Assembly: GCA_916048095.2 (NCBI GenBank)
Contig: OU696591.1
Span: 1,547,501 to 1,611,500 of the forward strand
Reading direction: 5' to 3'
Length of the DNA stretch: 64,000 nucleotides
Source: Sacculina carcini
Lineage: Eukaryota; Arthropoda; Thecostraca; Sacculinidae
A program made the translations under genes and the position numbers. The first letter of the stretch is position 1. Every line of letters starts with the position of its first letter. Under the pieces are notes generated by a model, which was given only the letters and a program-made list of their open reading frames with translations, had not been told where the DNA came from and searched no databases. Positions 1 through 10,002 of this stretch are shown here, one piece after another.

Positions 1-190
1 AAATAAAGCACCATTATAATAGAGGTCCTACTTTGATGAAATGCAGTTACGAGGAGTCCCTCAGTCTTCACCAAGCTGCGGACCTGCGCTACTTTTATTC
101 TACACTAGTTTACGATAAATTTCAATATCATACGTGAGGCAACGGGTTCCATCAATACTCGGGGCACCCCGGCCTCTGATATAACAATTG
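1..190. repeat. Diverged fragment related to the hAT-type MITE at 54298-54546
   Basis: The stretch around 111-175 (an ATAAATTT..ATCATACGTGAGGCAACGG-like run followed by an ACTCGGGGCACCCC-like run) matches 54455-54515 with scattered differences. No terminal repeat is visible, so this is a partial or decayed copy. I see nothing else between 1 and 430: no convincing exon or RNA gene. Confidence 0.4.
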
Positions 191-512
191 ATATCGAGTT
201 TTACGAGTAAGGTGAGTCAATATGGAGATTGCAGATCATGAACTGAACAAGGAAACAAAAATTATGTTTGATACGACGGAAAAAATGGGCAATTTCATTA
301 AGACACAGATACAGAGCAGCCGTATATCGTGCCTTGGTCTCTTGTATCAATGGAACCAGTGGTTAACTTTTTCTCTGATTTTCCACCTCTAAATATGAGC
401 CAAATTTTCATTTTCCACAACAGCGCTGAGAAATTCAATGAATTCAGTTGCTCCAACCAAATTAAATATCAGGCAGTCACTAGAAATGAAAATAGACCGT
501 TTCGGATTGATT

Positions 513-1196
513 GAAAACAAACTATCCTGTCCTCATAACCCTCTTCCTTTTCCTTCTCCGTCATTTCCCTCCGACATCCTATCCACCATCACTTCTTGGG
601 CATTGCCTCGTCACATTCTCCTCAATTCGTCCAAGTTCAAGTTTCTGGCTCTTCATCCTTCTCGTATTCTTCCTCCTCGTTTACCTCTTATCCTATCCTT
701 GACAGTTCGCAATATCGGAGTTATTTTTTACTCATCTCTCTCTTCCTCCGACAACATCCTCTCTGTCTTCCGCACTTGCCGTTCTATCTTGAGATCCCTC
801 TATCCTATACGCTCATATCTCGACAGACCTTCCGCAATCAAACTTATTCACTCTCATGTATTCTCTAGACTCGATTATTGTAATTTTTTGTACATCCATG
901 CTCCCCGGCGTTCTCTTAAATTTCTACATCGCGTTATTTATCAATCTTGTCGTTTTGTCCTTCATCCTGTTCCTTGTCGTCAAACTTCTCAATTTCATTT
1001 TCAATTTCGCTGGCTCTCTATTATTCCACGTATTCACTTTCGCTTGTGTTGAGTGATCTATAAGCTTCTCCACGATCCTCATCAGCCATCCTATCCTATT
1101 TGCACCTGGCCTGATAGTTGCATTCCGTTTTGCCAACTCTATTAATAATCGTTTCGCACCCGAGCCCTTCGGTGCGCTATAACAAATAAACGTTGT
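513..1196 (+). mobile_element. 5'-truncated, decayed LINE (family L-A, CR1/L2-like) 3' end
   Basis: The open frame at 438-1052 encodes the C-terminal third of a non-LTR reverse transcriptase. Its blocks LYPIRSYLDRPSAIKLIHS and SRLDYCNFLYIH line up with the same blocks of the longer copy at 55770-59167 (LYPIRRFLDNATAITLVQS, SRLDYCNSLYLH). The YADD core and everything upstream are missing, and the frame ends early at 1052. The non-coding end still has the family signature: GCGCTATAA.. followed by a (GTT)n tail near 1180-1196. It is a dead insertion and not a host gene. From 1197 to 1448 I see no feature; an open frame at 1201-1425 has no recognisable content. Confidence 0.8.
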
Positions 1197-1448
1197 TGTT
1201 ATGTCCTCTCCGACTTTGGCACTTTCCCACTTGGCAACCGACCATTCCCCACAAGTAGGGTATTTCCCACAGGTTACGGATGACTGCTTTGCAATAATTG
1301 CAATTAGCATCGACTGTTTTATCTCCTTACCGAGCAGTCCAAGCTTCACAACACTGTTGCATACAAAAACTAGTGTCTACGCTGACTTGACAACGGATGT
1401 GGCCTACAATTCTAGCATGGCCTAGCCTGGACTAGCCTAGGACCTAGC

Positions 1449-1670
1449 CAGTGGCGGACCCAGAGTACACTTTTGCGAGGGGCTGAATTAATTTGGGTGG
1501 AGGGGCTGAAATTCGGGGCGATCAGTCATGTCCATGCATCATTATGCAACATCTTTGTGATAATCTATCGCTTATATCAACAAATTATACAGTTAAATTT
1601 TATTTTTTAACCTTATTTATTGAACATCTTGGTTATGAGTAGTCGATGGAAACATTTTGGGGGTCCTAGC
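1449..1670 (+). mobile_element. MITE-like repeat, family B (CAGTGGCGGAYCCAGAG end)
   Basis: It starts CAGTGGCGGACCCAGAG and shares a distinctive inner block (CTTGGTTATGA..GATGGAAACATTT) with copies at 9295-9560 and, inverted, 46569-46820. The 46569 copy shows that both ends are near-inverted repeats, as expected for hAT-like non-autonomous DNA transposons. Only the left end is well preserved here. It lies directly upstream of the TMEM107-like exon, so it would sit in the last intron of that gene. Confidence 0.55.
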
Positions 1671-1758
1671 CTGTTTCATATCCTTGACACAACACCTGTG
1701 ACATATGCCTATATGTGATCGGGCGGCTACTTCGTTTGCACTTCGTCGACCAAAACAG

Positions 1759-1922
1759 CGGTGCTGTGTCACAGTACAGCCAGTGTGAGTCTGATGTACT
1801 TCATCACCGACGCCTGGGACTGCCACATGTTCTGGCCGGTGTTGGCTGTGTGCTCCATTCCTCCGGCCCTGGTGGAACTCACCGCCGTCATCAACATGCT
1901 GGTGCTGAAGAGAGGATGGTGA
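1759..1922 (+). CDS. tmem107: TMEM107-like protein, last coding exon
   Basis: TMEM107 is a small four-pass membrane protein of the ciliary transition zone (MKS module); it gates entry of membrane proteins into cilia. Reading GTG CTG TGT CAC from 1761 to a TGA at 1920-1922 gives a C-terminal peptide with the TMEM107 signature: S-V-S-L-(M/Y)-F-I, then DAWDCHMFW (the family's RWEC..YW), then VCSIPPALVEL (family CSALPAVTEM), ending LVLKRGW (family GLKKKPF). Spacing matches the vertebrate C-terminus without gaps as far as I can recall that sequence. The exon start is a guess: AG acceptors lie at 1757-1758 and 1778-1779, and homology starts near codon 1767, which favours the first. Upstream exons would lie left of the window. 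No frame-breaking change is visible, so I call it a live exon, though a fragment cannot be excluded. Confidence 0.72.
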
Positions 1923-2018
1923 AAGAACATCACTTCTGTCCAGACCTGGCTTCTTGGTGAATCTCCAGACACCCTGCTGAAGACGTCTCGATACGTGTTT
2001 GAATACCACTGGGTAGTA

Positions 2019-2108
2019 TTGTGTGTGTGTGTGTGTGTGTTTGCGTGTGCGTGTGTTTGCGTGTGTGTGTGTGTGTATGTGTGTGTGTGTATGTGTATGT
2101 GTACTCCC
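2019..2108. repeat. (TG)n microsatellite joined to a LINE 3' tail
   Basis: A mostly pure TG tract with TTTGCG and TATG interruptions. Read on the minus strand it follows directly on the end of the LINE fragment at 2110-2818 (ACAACTAGGGAGTACACAT then CA repeats), so it is probably the grown tail of that insertion. Confidence 0.85.
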
Positions 2109-2109
2109 T

Positions 2110-2818
2110 AGTTGTAGTGTACAGGAGATGAGCAAGACTGTCAGACTGTGCTGTCTCCAAACCCACTGTCTTGTCTAATCTATTTAATTGTAGAATACTG
2201 CTTGATTTCACTACATTATTTTCTAGGCAATTCCAAATGTCGATACATTTATTTGGGAAACTATACTTTTTATATCCCTAACCGCTCTGGTCTGCCCAAG
2301 GCATTTATTGTGTCCCCTTCGATCTCTCTCACTCCAAACTACCCAACCTTTTCTATCCAGCTTTTCTTTACCAATCCTATGCTTAAAGACGTTGATTAAA
2401 TCACCCCTTAATCTTCTTATCGCTAATGCAGGTAACCCAACTCTCTCTAGCCTCTCCTCATAAGTTAATGCCCTCAATTATGTTACTAACTTGGTCGCTA
2501 CTCGTTGTACTTTCTCTATTCTTGCTATATGATATTTCTAGTGCGGATACCATATTACTGCAGCGTATTATAATGGTGGCCTAATAATACTCATCATCAA
2601 TTTCCTTATCATCTCTTCATCCAAGTGATTAAATGAAGCTCTAACATTATTTATTGTTCTGAAGGCCGCATTCACTATTCTTGTAATATGCCTCTCCGGC
2701 GACAGTGTTTGATCAACTTTGACACCCAAGTCTCGTTCAACGTTGACCGTATGTAGACTGTGATCACCCAAGGTATAACACATCGACGGTCTGCATTCAC
2801 TTCTGCCAAAATTGATCA
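2110..2818 (-). mobile_element. LINE fragment (family L-B), RT C-terminal part, frameshifted
   Basis: Minus-strand frames encode VNVERDLGVKVDQTLSPE, FNHLDEEMIRKLMMSIIRP, then YEERLERVGLPALAIRRLR and GDLINVF. This is the conserved region after the palm in CR1/jockey-group reverse transcriptases (RDLGV..; IRP.LEYA..WSP; RL..L.L..L..RR.RGDLI..F). The order is intact, but the reading frame changes at least twice (near 2480-2570 and near 2250), so nothing is translatable. Related copies are at 44349-44880, 45090-45300 and 53585-53790 on the plus strand. Its 3' end runs into the (TG)n tract at 2019-2108. Confidence 0.8.
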
Positions 2819-2997
2819 CGTGTATGTGTGTGTGTGTGTATGTGTGTGTGTGTGTGTGTGTTATGCCAGCATTCTGCCCATGTGTGTTTGTGTGTGTATA
2901 TGCGTTTTGTGAGTCCATGATTCGTGTAGAATAAACATTCATTGTTTTGTGTATTAACGGTGTTTATTAATTGCGTGACAGTGGTGTGTTTAAGGGT

Positions 2998-3317
2998 TAA
3001 AAGTCTCAAGTGACAGCTGCTACACGGGGACAATTCGAAGCTTATGAACACACACAGATGTGCAGCTCGCTGTCACCGCAGAACCGACCCTCTCCAAGCT
3101 ATGACGCCACAAGGACGAAAGACGTATTAGAGAAGGTCACCTCCCCAGAATGCATGACACAACACATGACTGATATCTGGTACCATCATTTACTGCTGGG
3201 TGGACAGGGGCTGTTGGATTATAGAATTCGCCCAAAGAAATTCTGTTCCGCCGGGTTTAGAACCACGGACCTCCCGCTTGTGAGGCGGGTGTGCTAACCA
3301 CTACACCACTGAGTCCA
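2998..3317 (-). mobile_element. SINE with tRNA-Val(CAC)-derived head
   Basis: On the minus strand the head reads GGACTCAGTGGTGTAGTGG (A box region), TTAGCACACCCGCCTCACAA (anticodon loop with CAC), then GGTCCGTGGTTCTAAACC (B box; other copies have the canonical GGTTCGAAACC). The tRNA part covers about 3244-3316. It is followed by a ~230-nt body that is shared with copies at 12058-12410, 12985-13266 and 61260-61572. The body ends near 2998 in a weak A/T-rich stretch. No RNA polymerase III terminator is obvious. It is a retroposon and not a functional tRNA gene: the acceptor stem does not close well and all copies share the extra body. Confidence 0.85.
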
Positions 3318-4136
3318 ACATTGTGCATTCATTCACTCCATTCATCTGTGTTTAATCTACCGCCTTAATACATTACCTCCCGCAATTATATTGAGTACGA
3401 TCACTTCAATACTTTCAAGCTTGTTTATAAATAAATTTAATTTTTGAACTATTTTGTTGATATCAAAGAAATGTTCCTAATAAATATGGTCTAATAATTA
3501 AACATGTCATAATATGAGTTTTATGAAATTAGGAATTTTATGTCATCACATAACAAATATTTTTCCTGAAATAATGAATTGTTAATTCTGTTAATAATTG
3601 TAATTACACAGATCACGGATTTAACATGTTATGATACACTCGAACACTGCATTTAGGTACAATATTAACGCCAGCAACGCTAACAATGTAGTATAGCAAC
3701 GTTCCTGACAGATTCATAAGTCCAACAACATGGTAACGGGATTCAGAGAGTCTGCAATAACTCGCTATGCAGATCAGATTGCTCCAAGCTAGGTGCAAGT
3801 GGCATTGGCTTTTTGGGAATGAAAAGATTTTACATACATATATCTTGTTATTTACTTTTTTTGGAAATATTCAACACAAATTGCTGAAGTGGTGTTTGTA
3901 TTGTCACTCTCAAAGGGATCGAAGGAATTCGATGTGAAGTCGAATTTTCCCAGAAAAGCATGTCTGATGGGAGCAGCATGTGTTGTGTTGCATGTGAGAA
4001 AAACGTGTCTGTCGGTCACAAGTCGCAGCTCAATAGATACAACAAATCGGCTGCACAATAGAAAAACATTTAATTAAATATCAATGTAGAATCGAATCAT
4101 AGAATTATTGCACCTCGAAGCAGCAGTCCAAAATGA
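3318..4136. other. Non-coding AT-rich stretch, no gene seen
   Basis: Short open frames here (minus 3613-3798, minus 3852-4058, plus 3889-4077) have no recognisable motif, no matching splice signals and no support from composition. I see no repeat family beyond simple AT richness. Confidence 0.5.
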
Positions 4137-4246
4137 CACCTCTATCATGAACATATCGAGTGTAGTTCCTCATGTTTCGCAGATCCCCGCATTTTTTCTC
4201 TAGCCCCCCTCAGCCCCCCAACGGAGAAATTCTGGCGCCGCCACTG
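4137..4246 (-). mobile_element. MITE-like repeat, family A, truncated copy
   Basis: Read on the minus strand it starts CAGTGGCGGCGCCAGAATTT and continues through GGGGCTGAGG and GAAACATGAGGAACTACAC to about 4137. The same order of blocks occurs at 12654-12854 and 63465-63649. The far end is missing. Confidence 0.6.
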
Positions 4247-4920
4247 CACCTCTACCATATCGGAAGGGCCCAATCAAGGTAACACTTTCGCCACGCACTA
4301 CGAAAATTCGCCTCCCTAAAGGTGGCTCCCAATAGAATGTTGCTAGATGCATGCTTTAAATACAAATTGCCTACGAAAGAGTATTTAATTCAAATATTTC
4401 AAGAAGATTGAAAAACATATTTTGGGCTTTTCACAACATATTTTGGCATTTTTCGTCACATAATAAAAACATAAAATGCCAAAAATTACCACATATAATT
4501 CCAGCTCTAGTCATAATATAGAAAAAACTATAAAATATGGTAATTTTCAAGTGATTTCACATGCGATTTCACACGGGAAATAATTCAACACATTTACAGG
4601 TTACCATCTGAAATTGTTTTATCTGTTGATATTGTGCAGTTCTATAACGTCTAGCTTAGTGGAAGTTCTTTGAAGTGTAGTTCTATAAAGTGAAGTGATC
4701 TATAGAGTTCTATAAAGTGAAGTTTACGGTAGTCAAAGTGAAACGCGAAACATCCGAGAAATTTGTAATTTAGTTTAGTTTAATTTATAATTTTATATTA
4801 AAAATAATTTATAGTAATAATAACAATTCATAATAATTTGATGTAATCAAATTTTGCAATTGATGGGAGCTGGAAGCACACGTTATTCGGACACAAGCGC
4901 CATCTATAATTTTTGCAAGT

Positions 4921-5116
4921 CGAATCGAAGGTGGGGGTCTGGAGGGACTGAATCCCCTTAAAAGTTGCACCAAGCCCCACCTGAAACCCTAAAAAAAACT
5001 AAACATGAACATTTTATGTGTAGTTCTCCATGTTTCGTCAAATGGTTGTCGTTTTGCATCTTTTTCATTGCCCCAACTCAGCCTCCCCCATGAAAATTAG
5101 CCTGGCGCCGCCACTG
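4921..5116 (-). mobile_element. MITE-like repeat, family A
   Basis: The right end is TGGCGCCGCCACTG (to 5116), the inverted form of the family A terminus. The internal landmarks GGCTGAG and GAAACATGGAGAACTACAC are present on the minus strand. The left end is near 4921 (CTGGAGGGACTGAATCCCC), where the inverted partner of the terminus is degraded. Confidence 0.55.
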
Positions 5117-5935
5117 CAACAAAGTATGCAATAAAGTATGTTTATGTAGTAAAGTAAAGTATGTTAAGTGGTAAGTAAGTATGTTGTAAAGTATGTTAAA
5201 GTAAAGTATGTATAAAGTATGTAAAGTATGTAAAGTTATACACATCAGAGAAATATTTTTCCTGAATCGTAATGCATTTATTCATGCGTTTAATTCTAAA
5301 TATGTTTATTTCTAAATATTTCTGAAATAAATCGGTTCAGTCGCAATTAATACATCAAATACATACACAAATACGTTCAATTGAGCCTTGCTATAATCAA
5401 CTATCCAATAATTACAAATAAAGCGAACAACTTTGACATTGCTAGATGAGCCAAAATTCAAATATATTTTCCAGAAGTTAAAGGTTGTCTTTTTTCGGCT
5501 TTTGAGCACAACCTTATGAATATTATCTCGGTTATTTTAGGTCTGATTCTGATCATTGGCATATGATAATTAGACATCAAATAATTCACACATATTGTTA
5601 TAATTGGTCTGTTTAAATACGTTAAAATATATTCATTTGCTGTATACTTATACCTAGAAAGCTTGTAGAAAAATGCCTAAAACTATATACTCCAAACCAG
5701 AACTTAAACTCATAAATCAAAATTCTGGGCAACAGGATATTACGCCTACGGACCATTACATCTACGCTTCAATCCCGACTCCAGTTCTCTTTCTTGTTAG
5801 TTTAGGTAAGGTGGGGCTAGGTTTCCTCAATGCTCTCCAATAGATTCTCACAATCCTCACTCTCTACTGTCCAATTGTTTCTTAGTATTCAAGTGTAATT
5901 ATATATTCGTGGACGAACAATTCACATGCTTCTCT
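5117..5935. other. Non-coding stretch with a short AAAGTATGT repeat
   Basis: Bases 5124-5238 consist of imperfect direct repeats of AAAGTATGT / TAAAGTATG with variable spacers, a small degenerate minisatellite. The rest up to 5935 is AT-rich with no supported gene. Confidence 0.6.
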
Positions 5936-6009
5936 GATAGGGGAGGGCTCGGCACATTTATGGAGCAGAGGCTTCAGCTCCTTCAAGCCCATCCTTTGCG
6001 CCGCCACTG
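5936..6009 (-). mobile_element. MITE-like repeat, family A, end fragment
   Basis: It ends TTTGCGCCGCCACTG with the typical inner CTTCAGCTCCTTCAAGCCC, the same arrangement as the right end of the copy at 63465-63649. Only the terminal ~75 bp are recognisable. Confidence 0.55.
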
Positions 6010-6105
6010 CAATGCCGTACAGCCACCGACAGAAATGCAACAAAACAAGGATCGACGGATTCAGATGCAAACAGATGTGGGATAGTAGAAAACATGATGA
6101 AATTA

Positions 6106-6143
6106 GTGTTATTATTATTATTGTTATTATTATTATTATTATT
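6106..6143. repeat. (ATT)n microsatellite
   Basis: A tract of ATT trinucleotides with one GTT interruption. From 6144 to 6793 I see no other feature, except that TTTAAAAG-type AT-rich sequence near 6375 could serve as a core promoter for the frame that follows; that is speculation. Confidence 0.8.
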
Positions 6144-6793
6144 AATTACAGGCAAATCCAGTGACAAGGGCAAAGTGTAGGCACCATTTTCACTATGCAT
6201 GCATACACCATAACAAACCCCAGCCACAAAGTAATTTATGTCCAGTAATTTTTTGTGTTTCAATCGTTTGCAATCGCTTGGTGTCAATATGAGTGTTAAA
6301 CATTAAAAAAGTGACATTCAACGGCCGTCGAGGGGAAATTTTAATTTCAAACTTTCAGTGCGCAAATGACACGGTGATATTTAAAAGTTAATCGTGCACT
6401 AGCTAGCAGGCATTATGGCTTCAATTGATATTTGCAACAAACAGGGTGTACTACAGCAAATAAAAACAGGCATTGCGTTTCGGAGGCTAAAAATAGGTTT
6501 CACACATCAATTGGCACACAATATTTTCACGCATAATTTAGCGCATCAATACGCAACACTTCAGTGAAACCTGTAAATCCTTTCTATTGGCAGTGATCGG
6601 CATTTTAATAGTCAAACAAAAATACCCACGCACACTTGTCTGAAAATGCCTGTGATTTACGGTAGGAATTAATTGTATTTTTTGCAAGAAAGCACAGCGG
6701 GCTTTAATTGCAGATTTGAAGTAATAAAAAGAGGTGTTGCATGACGATTTTGAGTCTTTGCAACACGTCCGTGAATCTTGCAGGCTGTTCAGT

Positions 6794-7696
6794 ATGAAGG
6801 CACTCTGGTTTTGTGGCTGGATTTCAATTGGCATCCCGTTGGTATTATATCTGGCATCAATAGAATGTTATCGCTTGCGATTGGCAGCACTGGATCTGGG
6901 AGCAGTCAGTCGGAAGGAGATGAAAAGCCAGCACTACATGACGGCTCTCTATAAGTCAGTCGAAAAAAATCATGTAGTACTTGTTCGCGGGCTGAATTCA
7001 CGCCAGAAGTATGAAATGCTACGTCAGATGGTTGACTATTCGACAACACTTGGATACTTGCTGAAAATTTCCGTGGCTGTTGAAGGATATCGGATCGTAT
7101 ACAAACCCGAACACTTCGTACACAGAACTATCCGCGTGCTGCGTTCTCTGGGCAGAACGTATCTGGTCAGCTGTCTTATACACATGCAATTTGACCTGAC
7201 AGTATATCTCATACAGCCACTCCACCGCATCCAAACCGATTCCCAACTGCAAGAGATGCTGCAAGTCATCACATACCTCTCCAGTGAGTACCTGGACTTT
7301 CATGCAGACGAAAGCGATGTGGTGTATGCGGTTGCCTTTCTTGATAAAGCGCTTACGAAGATCCCTCGCAATATACTCATCCCATTGATCGAGCCAACCA
7401 TACTCCAACTGTTCCACTTGCGCTCCGACCAGCCATACGTAATCGAATCTTCTCCAGGATGGAGTGGCTCGTTTTTGGCGTCAGTCGACAATTGGTCTGG
7501 GCAGACGAAGCTTTCGGTCAGCGCCACACAGACCGTGATGACATGTGATGCCTACACTAGCGTACAGCGATCATGCACACATACTTTCAACATTGTCCAT
7601 CTTCTGATCGATCACCGTCCTCTGGCTAGATGTCATGTGAAAACACGCGGTATTCGAGCAGGATGTCTCCCCGAAAACTCCGAATATATAGACTAG
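6794..7696 (+). CDS. Unrecognised single-exon protein with N-terminal membrane anchor
   Basis: An uninterrupted 300-codon frame in DNA that is otherwise full of stops, with clearly more balanced base composition than its flanks. I start it at the ATG at 6794, which has A at -3; the open frame extends 20 codons further upstream but has no earlier ATG. A TCTTGCAG sequence ends 10 bases before the ATG, so this could also be the last exon of a spliced gene. Residues 3-25 (LWFCGWISIGIPLVLYLAS) are a hydrophobic segment that would act as signal anchor or transmembrane helix. The rest looks mostly helical, with repeated leucine/isoleucine patterns around residues 70-220 (for example VRGLNSRQKYEML, YLVSCLIHMQFDL, FLDKALTKIPRNILIPLIEP), then a less ordered serine/threonine-rich tail. 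I recognise no catalytic motif or family, and compared it from memory with PEX3, PEX16 and hyccin without success. The role is unknown. Confidence 0.55.
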   Translation: MKALWFCGWISIGIPLVLYLASIECYRLRLAALDLGAVSRKEMKSQHYMTALYKSVEKNHVVLVRGLNSRQKYEMLRQMVDYSTTLGYLLKISVAVEGYRIVYKPEHFVHRTIRVLRSLGRTYLVSCLIHMQFDLTVYLIQPLHRIQTDSQLQEMLQVITYLSSEYLDFHADESDVVYAVAFLDKALTKIPRNILIPLIEPTILQLFHLRSDQPYVIESSPGWSGSFLASVDNWSGQTKLSVSATQTVMTCDAYTSVQRSCTHTFNIVHLLIDHRPLARCHVKTRGIRAGCLPENSEYID

Positions 7697-7998
7697 ATAG
7701 GGAATAATCAGAGAGCGAATATTCACTGAGAACAAGGCAAGTCATTTTCAAAATCTTCGAGAATTCAAATTATTTCATGATAAGTATATTTTGAAGAGTT
7801 TTCGGATAATTTTGGATACATCAAATATCACAAGACTACAAATAGGATCGTTGCGGTATAAGCTTAGATATAGGCATAGGCATAGGTTTGGTATAGGCTT
7901 AAGCAATGCGTTAAAAACAACATCAGTCCTGAGAAATATTTCCTTTTTTGCATTGGCATTCTTTTCTCTAACGATAGCATAAAATTTGCCACGGCTAC

Positions 7999-8004
7999 AA
8001 TAAT

Positions 8005-8068
<64 letters not shown>

Positions 8069-8153
8069 AGAGAGAAACAAGCACACACATGCACGTACAT
8101 ACACACATCAATTATAAACATACACACACACACACACACACACACATTTGTGT
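7999..8153. repeat. Two (CA)n microsatellites
   Basis: A pure CA tract at about 8005-8066 followed by a short (GA)n, and a second CA tract at 8124-8146. The cysteine/valine-rich open frames on the minus strand here are products of these repeats. Confidence 0.9.
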
Positions 8154-8159
8154 GTTGCA

Positions 8160-9294
8160 CAGTAATGTTGTTTTGAAGGTTAGCTTCGTTGACGATTCGA
8201 GTCATTGGAGTGTGTATGAAAGAGCGACTAAAAGCAAGGAGTATACGGAGCCAACTATAGATTGATTGAAAAGATGTCCGCAAAAATTCAACCAACCATA
8301 TTTCAATACTAAGTTGAATAGCAAACTTTTGTGAGTTCATAATGTTAGACTGAAAGAAAACTAAGCATGCATACTTAACGATATCATATAGCCAATATTA
8401 ATGACAGATTTGTAAAAAGCACGAATTGAAAAGAAGAAATACATTCTTCTCCCATCAAACGGGAATTCCATAAAATAATGACAATTACTGACTATATACC
8501 ACCAAGAGGTTTGTATAGAAACGATATGCATACATACATGATAAATGTAAAACACAAAACAAATTGCAATATTGCATTATAATGCAAATGAAATTGATGC
8601 TAACACATACTTATCTAATATATCTCATATAAATTCATCAGGCGTTGGATGTTAATGACCAGTTGCGTAGGAATATTTGCTTGAAAATTTACAGACCCCC
8701 CAAAAAAAGAGACTGAGTATTGTACGAGCTTGTACGAGAAAGTGCAGTTCTTGGAGAAGCCCGATATCACTCCACCTGCAATAGTGCCCACATATAATAG
8801 GATATATCGGGCTCTCATGTCAGGTTATATCGGGCTCACATTTCATTGAATAATCATATGACAGTATAAATTCCTCGTGTTATATTGATAAATATTCTAT
8901 TTTCTGTATTTTAATTTTTATTTGCTTGTTCAATTTTCAGTTGGTGATTAATTGATGTTGTTTTTGTTCACGACGTTAAGATTACGTGCTTCGTCAAAGC
9001 AGTAACTATTTTCGGTTTACTACTATTTTCATTACATTTTGTGTCATGCTGATTAATTATATTGTAGATTCACTGTTTATTATGTTGTATGCAATATATA
9101 TTACGTGAGTATGTGTTTGCATCAATAGACGTTATCGCATTTCGTTTTGGAATTTCGCTTGGAAATGAACGCTGGAAATTCTAACGCTTTTTCCATACAA
9201 CACGATTTTAATAAGCCACCAGAGCCGATAATGCCTTGTTGAAAAATCAACATCAACATCGGGGACGCAAAACAAATTATCCACTGCCTGTCAT
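8160..9294. other. Non-coding AT-rich stretch, no gene seen
   Basis: Intergenic DNA between the 300-residue frame and the repeat at 9295. The minus-strand frames at 7864-8340, 8361-8555 and 8615-8818 show no domain and no start context that I would trust. Confidence 0.5.
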
Positions 9295-9560
9295 CAGCGG
9301 ATCCAGAGTTCAATTTGGGGGGCTGAATTATGTATAAGTGACTAGGTAGAGTGTGAAGATCATGACTTGGGGCATTCTTCAATTATATATACACACATTT
9401 ACACATACAATAGTGTGCAAATATACTTTGCGGTAAAGTTCGTCAATAAATTTTACCGAAATATATTTTTCTTGGCCTATTTCAGTGAGCTTCTTGGTTA
9501 TAAGGAGTTGATGGAAACATTTCGGTGAAGGGGCTCAGGCCCGCTCCGCCCCCCTCCAAG
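9295..9560 (+). mobile_element. MITE-like repeat, family B
   Basis: It opens CAGCGGATCCAGAGTTCAAT, contains CTTCTTGGTTATAAGGAG then GATGGAAACATTT, and ends in GGGGCTCAGGCCC..CCCCCCT. This is the same block order as at 1449-1670 and, inverted, 46569-46820. The outermost bases of the right end are lost. Confidence 0.55.
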
Positions 9561-9592
9561 CTCTACACTCGAATATTTACATTATCATATGT

Positions 9593-9664
<72 letters not shown>
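9593..9664. repeat. (TA)n-(TG)n compound microsatellite
   Basis: About 24 TA units run straight into about 11 TG units (from 9642). More (TG)n occurs at 9828-9870. Both lie upstream of the fatty acyl-CoA reductase; the GC-richer DNA at 9700-10002 is the probable promoter and 5' leader of that gene. Confidence 0.9.
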
Positions 9665-10002
9665 AAATGCACGTTTGCATGTGTGTGCACGCACGTGCCG
9701 ACCCAACTGGGAAAGAGCGAATGTGAGCTATCGATTTTAGCCCGTTGAGCAGAATGGTCCTCTCTCTTGTCGGTCTTCCTCCTTCTCGGCGACCGAACGA
9801 CGTTAGTTGGCGCACAGCGTTCATGGTGTGAGTGTGTGTGTGTGTGTATGTGTGTCTGTGTGTGTGTATGCGCGCAAATCGTGGCGTAGCACAGACGCAC
9901 CCACGAATAAATTGCAGCTACAGATGTGTGCAAGCGAAGCCGGTGCAATCTCTACTCGGATGGTGATACAGTAGCGTGCCCGCCGACACTGACACTGACA
10001 CA

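Noticed and set aside
1617-2135. 172-residue minus-strand frame
   Set aside because: It is the antisense shadow of the TMEM107-like exon joined to translation of the (TG)n tract.
3244-3316. Functional tRNA-Val gene
   Set aside because: The A and B boxes and anticodon arm are present, but the B box is mutated, the acceptor stem does not pair well and the same ~230-bp body follows in all four copies, so these are SINE heads.
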